Assembly: GCA_902801425.1 (NCBI GenBank)
Contig: CADCIQ010000008.1
Coordinates: forward strand, 1-64,000
Length of the DNA: 64,000 nt
Direction: 5' to 3'
Source of the DNA: an uncultured Bacteroidales bacterium
GTDB taxonomy: Bacteria > Bacteroidota > Bacteroidia > Bacteroidales > Bacteroidaceae
Position numbers and translations under genes: made by a program. The notes below the pieces were generated by a model. The model was not told the DNA's origin, ran no database searches, and saw only the letters and a program-made list of their open reading frames with translations. Below, piece after piece: positions 25,473-33,277 of the stretch. Each line of letters opens with the position of its first letter. Position 1 is the first letter of the stretch.

Positions 25473-26240
25473 CTACATTCCAATAGTACCGCCCTTGTCG
25501 CTGCCGGTACCAGAGCCGTCAAAGCCTACTGTTCCACCAGGATTGAATCCGAATGGAGGTGGTGTAGGACCAGCAAACGGTTGGTAGCCATCTCCAGGTC
25601 GTGTAGCATTGGGATCCGTATCAGGCTGCCCGACATAGAAGTCGTCTTCTGTCTCAATAGCGATAAAGTTCTCGGAAACAGACAGGCCTAACGTTGGAGC
25701 ATCAATGAGAATCAATAGCAACTCGTAGTTGTCACCGATAGTGATGATATCGCCATTCTTGCATTCCACAGCTGAGAATCCGAGGCTTTCGCCATTAAGC
25801 ATCGTACCATTGGTGGAACGGGCGTCACTCAGTGAAGCGATAACTTTCTCTGGTTTCTTCATCTTTCTTACTACGAGCACAGCATGTTCCGAGGAAACGG
25901 TGCCCTCTGGCAACATGATATCGCAGTCAGGACTCTGTCCAATTGTATTCTGACCAATTTGCAAAGGCCAGTACTCACCTGCTGCTGTGCGTGAAACGGA
26001 ATAAAGGAAACCGACAACAGGCTTGCCTGTGGTAATAGGTCTTTTCGGCTGTTGTGGTTCTGCGACAGACTGAGCTCCCTGATTGGGAGTCCCTGCGACT
26101 TGATCTGTCATACCGGAAACAACAGTTCCCCGACTTGTGCCACGCGCACCTCTTGTGTAAAAACTAGAACCTGCACCCATATTTTGGTTAGGAGCATCGG
26201 CTGGTTCAAGACCCTGGATAACAGTTTTGTTTTGTGACAT
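25473..26240 (-). CDS. Soluble FHA-domain protein, first gene of the signalling operon
   Basis: A 255-residue protein without signal peptide or membrane helix. The N-terminal 80 residues are low-complexity (Gly, Gln, Pro, Thr). They include several threonines in positions that could be phosphorylated, such as NKTVIQGLEP near the start, reminiscent of FHA proteins that bind their own phosphothreonine. The FHA domain (about 97-180) has IGQSPDCDI, SSEHAVL and STNGTMLNG. The C-terminus is Gly/Pro/Asp-rich. It is likely the cytoplasmic adaptor of the neighbouring kinase. Confidence 0.9.
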   Translation of the reverse strand: MSQNKTVIQGLEPADAPNQNMGAGSSFYTRGARGTSRGTVVSGMTDQVAGTPNQGAQSVAEPQQPKRPITTGKPVVGFLYSVSRTAAGEYWPLQIGQNTIGQSPDCDIMLPEGTVSSEHAVLVVRKMKKPEKVIASLSDARSTNGTMLNGESLGFSAVECKNGDIITIGDNYELLLILIDAPTLGLSVSENFIAIETEDDFYVGQPDTDPNATRPGDGYQPFAGPTPPPFGFNPGGTVGFDGSGTGSDKGGTIGM

Positions 26241-26315
26241 AATACTTATTTTTTTATTAATAGTTATTGTAATTAAACGTCTTTTTCACACTCTAAAAAG
26301 TGCTTTTACTAATTG

Positions 26316-26347
26316 CAAATTTAAACATTAATAATTCATTTGCCAAA
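26316..26347 (-). promoter_or_regulatory. Predicted promoter of the kinase/PP2C/FHA operon
   Basis: Minus strand: -7 box TAAATTTG (complement of 26316-26323), a 20-base spacer, and a TTTG -33 element (complement of 26344-26347). It lies about 75 bases before the first gene. It matches the Bacteroidetes promoter pattern. Confidence 0.65.
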
Positions 26348-26513
26348 TATTCGTATAGCTTTTTGTCGTGCGAAATAGAGGACATTTTAAACAAAAAGTC
26401 GTCTTAACCATAAAATATGTCCTGTTAACTAACAATACTCCTTTTTATAGCAAAAGTATCTCTCTCGCCTCAACAAAAATCCGGGTTTGTATTCGTTTTT
26501 TTGAAAAATGAAC

Positions 26514-26521
26514 TAACTTTG
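26514..26521 (+). promoter_or_regulatory. Candidate -7 box for the LytS-type gene
   Basis: TAACTTTG lies 19 bases before the ATG at 26541. No -33 TTTG is at the ideal distance (nearest at 26486-26489, 24-base spacing). If used, the leader would be very short for a start at 26541; a start at Met14 (26580) would fit better. Confidence 0.4.
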
Positions 26522-26540
26522 CAACGCGAAAAATTGAATC

Positions 26541-28445
26541 ATGACTGTTTGGCCTGTAACAAAAAGAAATTGGTTGAAAATGCTCGTTATGCTGACGAGT
26601 ATTATCGTTCTCTTTTCATGTGGTGAGAAGAGGCCCTCGACTGATGTGTCCCACATGCAGCAGACAATGGACTCACTGAAGATGTGGTATGCCCAGATGG
26701 AGGGCGACTCCATGAATGCTGCAAGCATGCGGATAAAGGCTTTTTTGGATCAGCATCCAAACGACAAGAGTGAGCCGATGCGCCGACTGCGGGCAGAATG
26801 GCTGAAGGCACGGGGTGTGTATTTTACCGCCATCAAAGGACAGCCGGACAGCGGTATCGTATATACAGAACGGGCGTTGGAAGAGATGAAGGACCTGAGG
26901 GGTGTGGACGTGTTGCGCGTGTTGGCCATGGCAAACAGGGCGGAATTCTACCGCCAGCTGGGACAGTTGGACAAGAGTGCCGACGGTTACCTGCAGGCCA
27001 TCCAGATGGCCGATTCTACAGGGACTGGCGACTCGTTGGGAATCCCACTCATGCTGGGCGTCAGTACGGCCTACACCTTTATGGGCGACTACCACAACGG
27101 CCATCGTTGGTGGGAACGGCTGAAGAGCTTGCTGCCAGTGATGAAGCGCGACGACCAGTTCATCTATTACAACAATCTGGGTAACGACTACTTCTTCCAG
27201 GAAAACTATCAGGACGCACGTGACTGTTTCCGGAAAGCTGCCGATCTGGTGAAGGGCGACGAGGCTAAGTTGTGGGACTATTACACGGCACTAGGCAACT
27301 TGGGAGAGATTTACATCTGTCTGCATCAGGCTGATTCGGCACGACAGCTGATAGAGCAGGTGGACTCATTCTTCCATCGGGTCAATTTCCCACCGCTGAT
27401 ATATTATATGGCCACCTCACGCATGGAACTGAAGATGTTGGAGGGCGACATGCAGGGGGCATTGGCCATTGCCTCAGCCAGTCCCAAGGATGACATCAGT
27501 ATTCCTGCCGCTAAGGTGCTGCGACTGAAGGCGCTGGAACAGCTGATGAGGAAGACCGGACGTTGGCAGGAGGCCATGAACGTCCACGAAGAACTGCACG
27601 GACTGAACGACTCGATACATGCAGCACAGTCGGCCATGCGCATGAGTGCACAGCTGTACCAATATAAGCATGACAAGGAGCGCATGAAGCAACAGCAGGA
27701 GATAGACCATCAGCAATTGCGTGCTCAACTGGCATTTGCATTGTCGGCTGTGGCTATGCTGGCGGTTGTGGTGGTGATAGGTCTCAACGAGTTGCGTCGT
27801 CGCAAACACCGTCTGCAGGAAATGGCTACCCGGCAGCAGATTATCAGCCTCCACATGGAGAACGTCCGAAACCGCATCACACCACATTTCATCTATAATG
27901 CACTGAACCATGAGATGCTGGAACAAATGGAAGGCAGGGCAGTGGACCTGAACGCACTGACGCAGTTGTTGCGACGGGGTGTTGACCAGGCTGACATGCT
28001 GGAGACCACGCTGGAGGAGGAACTGCGGTTTGTGGATTACTATGTGGAGATAGAAGGCAGGCAGATGGCCGACAAGCTGCAGTATAGGAAAGAGATTGCC
28101 CCCGACGTAGATACAAGCAAGGTCAATCTACCGGCCATGACGATACAGATATTTGTGGAGAATGCCATCAAGCATGGTCTGCAGCGTCGGGGCGGTGAGC
28201 TCACTATCCGTGTGAGCAGGCAGGATGATAACACGCTGATAGAGGTCATTGACAACGGACAGGGGCTTGGTAAAAGCGCACCGAAGGAACATACCGGTAT
28301 GCGCGTAGTGCGCCAAACCATCCAGATGTTGAACGACCACAATCACCGGCAGATAACGTTTGGCATCGGGACGATTTCAACTACAAAGTCATCAAGAGTG
28401 GTTATAAATAAGGTAAAACACAAAACTAATTATATATATGAATAA
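26541..28445 (+). CDS. LytS-type sensor histidine kinase with periplasmic TPR domain; frameshifted 3' end
   Basis: A 634-residue reading frame. The N-terminus has a lipoprotein-like signal (ending VLFSC); Met14 is an alternative start. Residues about 40-380 are TPR helices. A transmembrane helix lies near 393-415. The histidine-kinase core has TPHFIYNAL (His449) and an HATPase_c domain with FVENAIKHGL and DNGQGLG, then HTGMRVV. Instead of the usual final strand the frame reads into unrelated residues. In another frame, just after position 28369, the DNA encodes DDFNYKVIKSGYK and stops at 28411. That suits the normal end of this family and would leave a natural 26-base gap to the next gene. 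So a deletion with frameshift seems to have replaced the C-terminus, and activity is uncertain. Confidence 0.88.
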   Translation: MTVWPVTKRNWLKMLVMLTSIIVLFSCGEKRPSTDVSHMQQTMDSLKMWYAQMEGDSMNAASMRIKAFLDQHPNDKSEPMRRLRAEWLKARGVYFTAIKGQPDSGIVYTERALEEMKDLRGVDVLRVLAMANRAEFYRQLGQLDKSADGYLQAIQMADSTGTGDSLGIPLMLGVSTAYTFMGDYHNGHRWWERLKSLLPVMKRDDQFIYYNNLGNDYFFQENYQDARDCFRKAADLVKGDEAKLWDYYTALGNLGEIYICLHQADSARQLIEQVDSFFHRVNFPPLIYYMATSRMELKMLEGDMQGALAIASASPKDDISIPAAKVLRLKALEQLMRKTGRWQEAMNVHEELHGLNDSIHAAQSAMRMSAQLYQYKHDKERMKQQQEIDHQQLRAQLAFALSAVAMLAVVVVIGLNELRRRKHRLQEMATRQQIISLHMENVRNRITPHFIYNALNHEMLEQMEGRAVDLNALTQLLRRGVDQADMLETTLEEELRFVDYYVEIEGRQMADKLQYRKEIAPDVDTSKVNLPAMTIQIFVENAIKHGLQRRGGELTIRVSRQDDNTLIEVIDNGQGLGKSAPKEHTGMRVVRQTIQMLNDHNHRQITFGIGTISTTKSSRVVINKVKHKTNYIYE

Positions 28446-29193
28446 GCAGAAACTGACTAGAGTCTTCATCGTAGACGACAATCAAGAGGCTGTAGAGCTG
28501 TTGCAGCGTATGTTGGAGAAGCACTATTCCGTAGAGGTTGTCGGCACGGCCAACGACGCAGAAACGGCGGCAGACATCATTGTCAATGCCGATCCTGACA
28601 TTATCTTCCTGGACGTGGAACTGCCCACGATGTCTGGCTTGGAATTCTGCTCGATGATTCATCAGGACATCAAAACGGAAACCAAGGTGGTGTTTTACAC
28701 AGGGCATGACAAATACATGCTGGAAGCGATTCGCCGACAAGCCTTCGACTATCTGCTGAAACCGCCCACGGAGCAGGACTTAAGTCAGATTATGACACGA
28801 TACTACGAGAACAAACTGGCCGACATGCCTTTCGTGGAGCGCTCGATGGAACAGCAACCCATCATCTTGGTGGTGAACGCCATGAACGAGCATACCACCT
28901 TGCGAATGGACGACATTGCCTATTTCCGCTACAACCAGGAACGGAAGATCTGGGAGGCTGTCTGCATGAATGGTGCCACCTATCTGTTGCGTCATCGTAC
29001 CACCGCCGATGTCATACTGAACTATTCGTCCGCCTTCGTCCAGATTCACAAGCGTTTCATCGTGAACATCAATCAGATCAAGATGATACAGGAGTCAACG
29101 TGCGTCTTGGTGGAACCGATGGAACAAATCAATGAACTGCGCATCAGCAAGAATTACCGTGCACAGTTCATGTCCGCGTTTTATTCGCTATAA
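28438..29193 (+). CDS. LytTR-family response regulator
   Basis: A 251-residue protein. The receiver domain (about 7-125) has IVDD near the start, phospho-acceptor Asp59 in FLDVELP, and Lys108 in YLLKPP. A LytTR DNA-binding domain follows (about 145-245; NEHTTLRMDDIAYFRY, AFVQIHKRFIVNINQI). It should be phosphorylated by the adjacent sensor and bind direct repeats in target promoters. Its start overlaps the frameshifted end of the kinase gene by 8 bases, an overlap that the shift created. A hairpin-like repeat follows at 29225-29252. Confidence 0.95.
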   Translation: MNKQKLTRVFIVDDNQEAVELLQRMLEKHYSVEVVGTANDAETAADIIVNADPDIIFLDVELPTMSGLEFCSMIHQDIKTETKVVFYTGHDKYMLEAIRRQAFDYLLKPPTEQDLSQIMTRYYENKLADMPFVERSMEQQPIILVVNAMNEHTTLRMDDIAYFRYNQERKIWEAVCMNGATYLLRHRTTADVILNYSSAFVQIHKRFIVNINQIKMIQESTCVLVEPMEQINELRISKNYRAQFMSAFYSL

Positions 29194-29224
29194 GCGTTTC
29201 ACGACATATAAGGGAGAATCAGAA

Positions 29225-29252
29225 TCCCTACCCTTACGGTGGAGGGAGGATT
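29225..29252 (+). repeat. Dispersed hairpin repeat, copy 1
   Basis: The core CCCTACCCTTACGGTGG is followed by AGGGAGGATT. It can fold as a stem with loop CTTAC and may act as a terminator after the LytTR gene. A copy differing by one base lies at 31557-31583 in the same direction. Confidence 0.7.
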
Positions 29253-29970
29253 ATGCCATGTCAACACTATCATGATCTCTTTCAATCTGTGCCTGAACCT
29301 TCTTATAGGCCACCTTATGCATCTTTACGCAGAAATAAATAAGGACGAAGAAACTGATGCCGCCGACATATTCGTTCACCATGCCACTCATAGCCAAAGC
29401 GTCGTAGATACCATGAGCAACGACAGGAACCAAGAGCACACAAGCACAGACTTTCGGAGAATGGTCAACGAAGTGATAAACGGAATAGTAGTAGCCCATC
29501 AATACAGCAAAAGCATAATGCCCAGGAACAGCCAACAGCGAACGGGCAATGGCAACTGCCGCCCAGTTCTCTTCCTCGCCCAAAACATATCCGATATTTT
29601 CAAATGCTGCAAATCCAAGTCCGACACATACGGCATAAACGATGCCATCGAAGTGCTCGTCGAAATAAGGATTCTTCCGTAACACCTTCCAAAGTACCAG
29701 CAACTTAAACGTCTCTTCGGGCAATGCGGCTACGAAGAAAGCCATTGCCGTTGTAGCCAAGAAACTGGTTGGTTTGCCTCCAGTGCCAAACAATGTCGTG
29801 GATATACCCATCTCCACAATGGCCACGGGAATACATATCGCTGCGCCCCACAGCACGGCCTTCACCAACCACGAGGTCGGCTCCTTCTGCTTGTCTTTCT
29901 TCCAAATGTAGAAAAGCAGCACCATGGCCGGCAATAACGCTGCCGCAAACGGAATCAGTGTGCTCATCAT
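29251..29970 (-). CDS. PrsW-like intramembrane metalloprotease
   Basis: A 239-residue protein with about seven to eight membrane helices. The PrsW/abortive-infection-type motifs are present: PEETFKL (Glu85, Glu86, Lys89), FEN (in FAAFENIGYV), a histidine in GHYAF and another in HGIYDAL. In Gram-positive bacteria PrsW cuts an anti-sigma factor; in Bacteroidetes its target is unknown. The C-terminal tail is basic and cytoplasmic. The start codon directly abuts the stop of the upstream ATPase gene, so the two form one unit. Confidence 0.85.
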   Translation of the reverse strand: MMSTLIPFAAALLPAMVLLFYIWKKDKQKEPTSWLVKAVLWGAAICIPVAIVEMGISTTLFGTGGKPTSFLATTAMAFFVAALPEETFKLLVLWKVLRKNPYFDEHFDGIVYAVCVGLGFAAFENIGYVLGEEENWAAVAIARSLLAVPGHYAFAVLMGYYYSVYHFVDHSPKVCACVLLVPVVAHGIYDALAMSGMVNEYVGGISFFVLIYFCVKMHKVAYKKVQAQIERDHDSVDMA

Positions 29971-31395
29971 CTACACAGCAAACAAATCATCCATGACAAT
30001 CTCATTCTGCACCATATTGTAGTAGTTATTGTGCATAACGCCATTCGTTGTTACCATGACAAGGTGTAGCGTACGTTTGTCCTTTGAAAATTCCTGATAG
30101 GCGTCATGCTTATTTTGTAAGTCGCAGGCGTAGTCTTTATCTATCGTGAAAACGCTTGTAGAATGTTTCATCTCACAGAGGTCGGTAAATCCGTCAGCGC
30201 GTTGAATCACGAGGTCAATCTGTGCTCCCCGCCGATCGTCTGTGCCGCGTGTAAACCATGAGCACACATTAGTCTGGACGCCAGAGATGCCTAGGGCTGC
30301 TTTAATCTGCGGGACATGCTGGAGACACACCCGCTCAAAGGCATGTCCCTTCCAGGTATTATGGGCTGTTGACGTGCAGGTGTTCGACCAGTAACGTTCA
30401 TCGCTGAAAGCATTCTTCTTGATGCAGAGGTAATAGAATAAGGTGTAGTTGTCTATCAGCTGATACATTGCGTTAGTCTCTGCGGTATCGGCGGAAGCAA
30501 AACGTCGTATGAACCCACACTCCTCCAACTCTTCCAGTACAGTGGAGAAGGTGCCTCCGTCAGAAATTTTGCTCATTGTGAGGATGTCCTCCCTGGTCAT
30601 GCCCGACTTCCTGCCATTACTCAGACATGCTATGACCTTGAGATAATTCTCTGGGCGCTTGAACAGAATGGCATATAGAGCCTCGAACTCGTCACGAAGC
30701 TGTGCCGTCTCAGTAAAGAACAGTTGATCGACATTTTGTGCCACACTTAATCCCTTTTTCAGAAAACTCCAGTAGTAAGGTATGCCACCGAGAATCATGT
30801 AGAGTTCCAGCACGTCCTTCCTGCCTAATGCCAAGTTGGCTCCTTTGGCAAAAAGTTCACATTCTCGGAGTGTGAAGGGCACCAGTTTTATGCGGTTGGT
30901 TAGTCTTCCGCGAAGCCCACCCTTGTCCTTCAGCATTTTCTTGCTAATCCATGAAGTGGCACTGCCGCATACGATGAGTACAATGTCTTTTTCACGGCGT
31001 GCCGTAGCCCATCCGTTCCAGAAGTTTTCCAGCGCACCAATAAGGTTGCCCTTAGGGGTATCCATCCATGGCAGTTCGTCGATAAACAGCACCTTCTTTC
31101 CTGCAGGGGCTTCGGTGATAAGCTGTTTCAGCAGTTCAAAGGCTTCCATCCACGTTTTTGGTATGGCGCACTTTATGCCTGCCGCCACCAAAGAGTTGCG
31201 GAATGCCGTCAGTTGCTGGCGTAGCGTTCCTTTCGACACTCCTGTGTGCTGAAAGCAGAACTGATAATTGAATGTCTCGCGTATGAGATATGTCTTGCCC
31301 ACACGCCTTCTGCCATAAACGGCACAAAACTGTGACTCATCTTTTTCAAGAAGACCCAGCAGTTCACGCTGTTCTTTTTCGCGTCCTATAATCAT
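29971..31395 (-). CDS. AAA-type ATPase with C-terminal DUF234-like domain
   Basis: A 474-residue protein of the archaeal-type ATPase_2/DUF234 family that is common in Bacteroidales. Walker A is GRRRVGKT (28-35), Walker B is VLFIDELPW (102-110). A helical winged-helix region follows (YLKVIACLSNGRKSGMTRED). The C-terminal part (about 330-474) has DRRGAQIDLVIQR and DLCEMKHS, a restriction-endonuclease-like D...(D)xV...ExK arrangement. The exact role is unknown; a DNA-linked or regulatory function is plausible. Its upstream region carries a long inverted repeat (31450-31489) suggesting self-regulation. It is next to PrsW. Confidence 0.9.
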   Translation of the reverse strand: MIIGREKEQRELLGLLEKDESQFCAVYGRRRVGKTYLIRETFNYQFCFQHTGVSKGTLRQQLTAFRNSLVAAGIKCAIPKTWMEAFELLKQLITEAPAGKKVLFIDELPWMDTPKGNLIGALENFWNGWATARREKDIVLIVCGSATSWISKKMLKDKGGLRGRLTNRIKLVPFTLRECELFAKGANLALGRKDVLELYMILGGIPYYWSFLKKGLSVAQNVDQLFFTETAQLRDEFEALYAILFKRPENYLKVIACLSNGRKSGMTREDILTMSKISDGGTFSTVLEELEECGFIRRFASADTAETNAMYQLIDNYTLFYYLCIKKNAFSDERYWSNTCTSTAHNTWKGHAFERVCLQHVPQIKAALGISGVQTNVCSWFTRGTDDRRGAQIDLVIQRADGFTDLCEMKHSTSVFTIDKDYACDLQNKHDAYQEFSKDKRTLHLVMVTTNGVMHNNYYNMVQNEIVMDDLFAV

Positions 31396-31424
31396 AAATA
31401 TAGCATTATAATCAAAATCCGCTG

Positions 31425-31432
31425 CAAATATA
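31425..31432 (-). promoter_or_regulatory. Candidate -7 box for the ATPase gene
   Basis: The minus strand reads TATATTTG followed by CAGCGGATT. It lies 30 bases before the start codon and directly beside repeats of the CCGCTG motif. Confidence 0.5.
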
Positions 31433-31449
31433 ATAAAAATTTATATATA

Positions 31450-31489
31450 ATCAGCGGAAAATGCAATTTTTCTTTCATTTTCCGCTGAT
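31450..31489. promoter_or_regulatory. Perfect 14-bp inverted repeat upstream of the ATPase gene, likely operator
   Basis: ATCAGCGGAAAATG (31450-31463) and its exact complement CATTTTCCGCTGAT (31476-31489) flank a 12-base T-rich spacer. A third half-site, TCCGCTG, lies at 31418-31424 beside the -7 box. The arrangement suits binding by a dimeric regulator, possibly the ATPase itself through its winged-helix part. Confidence 0.65.
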
Positions 31490-31556
31490 AATAAGACAAT
31501 TTTAACTATTTCAAACAAAACACAAAGTCCTTTTTAAACTAAATCAACCGCATTTC

Positions 31557-31583
31557 CCCCCTACCCTTACGGTGGGGGAGGAT
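31557..31583 (+). repeat. Dispersed hairpin repeat, copy 2
   Basis: A near-identical copy of the repeat at 29225-29252 (one base fewer in the G-run). It sits in the gap before the gene at 31602, with no plus-strand gene upstream to terminate. Together the two copies bracket the PrsW/ATPase pair. Confidence 0.7.
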
Positions 31584-31601
31584 TTCTTTGCGGAGTACAG
31601 G

Positions 31602-32297
31602 TTATTTTTCTGAAGCCAATAATACACACGGATAATCACCATTGCAATAGAGCACGGGAAGCGCATCTTTCGGTATATACTCATGGACCATACATTTGTT
31701 TGCTTCCTTGTCTATCTCACTATAGCGATCCATCATGGCCACTGTCAGCGGACTGCGGCTAAAGAAATAGTTGTCATACGACCTCCCGTCACCCGCATCC
31801 GAAGAGTCAAACGTCGGGTAGCTCTCCCATAACTCTCCAATATGCAGTCCGTCCGGGTTCTCCTTATATTTCTCCCTTCTAGACCACCTGCTATCCATCA
31901 GAAATTCGAATATAGGTTTACTGGTCCTTCCCGACATTTCTACCTGAGCCTTAACATCATCCACGCCGTCAAACCAGCTTCCTGCAATATTGAGCCTCGC
32001 ATCTCTAGGGTAACACTGAATGTCATAGTCAGCCAAATGCTCATGCATACCGTTCACCCACCAGTTCTTCAGATTATTCAGTACCGTCTCTTCTCGTGCC
32101 AACCGGGGACATTCATCGAACAGCATCTCCAACAGTCCGTCCATCCCCTTTTCACGCAGACAATCCCGATATCGTACATTATACTGTATGACATGATCTA
32201 GATACGAATGTCCAAGACCCAATTTGTAATCCACTATTTCCTGTAAGCTATTATACCCACAAGGCCCATATTCAGATAAATAAACCTTCATAAGCAA
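31602..32297 (-). CDS. Unknown soluble protein
   Basis: A 231-residue protein with no signal peptide; Met3 is an alternative start. It is rich in Asp, Glu, Trp and Tyr and looks mixed helical, with motifs NLKNWWVNGMHEHLADYD and SRSPLTVAMMDRYSEID. I recognise no family. It is the last gene of the run that starts with the RelA/SpoT homolog, after the Sel1-like lipoprotein. Confidence 0.75.
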   Translation of the reverse strand: MLMKVYLSEYGPCGYNSLQEIVDYKLGLGHSYLDHVIQYNVRYRDCLREKGMDGLLEMLFDECPRLAREETVLNNLKNWWVNGMHEHLADYDIQCYPRDARLNIAGSWFDGVDDVKAQVEMSGRTSKPIFEFLMDSRWSRREKYKENPDGLHIGELWESYPTFDSSDAGDGRSYDNYFFSRSPLTVAMMDRYSEIDKEANKCMVHEYIPKDALPVLYCNGDYPCVLLASEK

Positions 32298-32341
32298 ATC
32301 CTTTCTTTATGACTATTATTATAACGTTATGTGCACATCAT

Positions 32342-33241
32342 TTATTGCACAGCCACCGTATCTATTACTTCAATACTATCGCAATCATCATACTCATAAT
32401 CCGGATTGTCAGATTGCAGGTATTCTTGCACGATAGGATTATCACTACAAAGTTTTTTGATTCGTTCGAAGTCACTTTCACTCAAACTAAAATCCTTGTC
32501 CGTCAGATGAGCAATCAGTAAGTATTGGGCACCACGTTTCGTTAGACAAGCCTGTTCGTCTGCCTTCATGTAATAATATGCCGCCAAACGCTCATTCATC
32601 AAATCAACATTCTCTTTGTCAGAACAGATGTCACCAAGAAGATTGCATGCCCATGGAATCCTTTCTGCCAACGCAGTGAGTTTCTTCATATCCGGCTTAC
32701 TGCAATCCCTCCAGTTCGGAAAACACAAGAGCATTTCCGCCAGACTACTTCCATTCTCAGCGCCTTGTTCGATAAGGTGCTTCCCTTCCAAGCTGTCACC
32801 ACGCTCCATGGTCATAATCCCTTTCATTGTGTACCCATCTACAGCCCCTTGATCTACCAGACGATCCGCCAAGGCCTCTGCCTCTTCCCTCTTTTCCTTG
32901 TCACACTTGTATAGCACCTCTATAGCAAGCCTGTATTCAGAGTTTTCTGGCAAAGAGTTCAGATAATCCTCTACATGATTGATGCCGTCATATTGGCATG
33001 CCATTGCTGCCATACTTAGCATACCGACAAAGTCCTGCTTCACACCCTTTCCGTCCCGATAGCAGTCAGCCAGCTTCACATAAGCCTGACCATCACCCCA
33101 TCTGGCTTTTGCCAGCAGAGCCTTAAACTCACTACTTGTAGATAACGCTTCAGCGTTAGTTCCCAAAGTGCCATCCGACACAAACTGGTCCGTACAACTG
33201 ACGAGCACCAGCGCAACCATTAAGTAAAAAAACTCTTTCAT
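32342..33241 (-). CDS. Sel1-like-repeat lipoprotein
   Basis: A 299-residue lipoprotein (lipobox LVSC, Cys16). The sequence has helical Sel1/TPR-like units, clearest at GDGQAYVKLADCYRDGKGVK (about 49-68) and later helices with ALADRLVDQGAVDGYTMKG and LIEQGAENGSSLAEMLL. Sel1 repeats usually mediate protein contacts in the envelope. The lipoprotein leader (FYLxVxLxxVSCTDQFV) and the final residues (VxDTVAVQ) are shared with the unrelated lipoprotein at 34276. The central part resembles the lipoprotein at 59367. Confidence 0.85.
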   Translation of the reverse strand: MKEFFYLMVALVLVSCTDQFVSDGTLGTNAEALSTSSEFKALLAKARWGDGQAYVKLADCYRDGKGVKQDFVGMLSMAAMACQYDGINHVEDYLNSLPENSEYRLAIEVLYKCDKEKREEAEALADRLVDQGAVDGYTMKGIMTMERGDSLEGKHLIEQGAENGSSLAEMLLCFPNWRDCSKPDMKKLTALAERIPWACNLLGDICSDKENVDLMNERLAAYYYMKADEQACLTKRGAQYLLIAHLTDKDFSLSESDFERIKKLCSDNPIVQEYLQSDNPDYEYDDCDSIEVIDTVAVQ

Positions 33242-33277
33242 ACGATTCTTTTTTTAATAATTCAACAACTTTATTCT

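Larger units (their letters stand above)
26241..26540. promoter_or_regulatory. 300-base divergent intergenic region between the signalling operon and the LytS-type gene
   Basis: It holds the predicted promoter of the 16-gene operon (26316-26347), an imperfect inverted repeat (AGGACATTTTA at 26379-26389 and TAAAATATGTCCT at 26411-26423) that could be an operator, and a TAnnTTTG element for the plus-strand gene (26514-26521). No open frame is seen. Confidence 0.65.

Noticed and set aside
13885..26240. Kinase/PP2C/FHA set as part of a type VI secretion cluster
   Set aside because: PpkA/PppA/Fha occur with T6SS, but no TssB/C sheath, Hcp, VgrG, ClpV or membrane-complex gene is found in the window.
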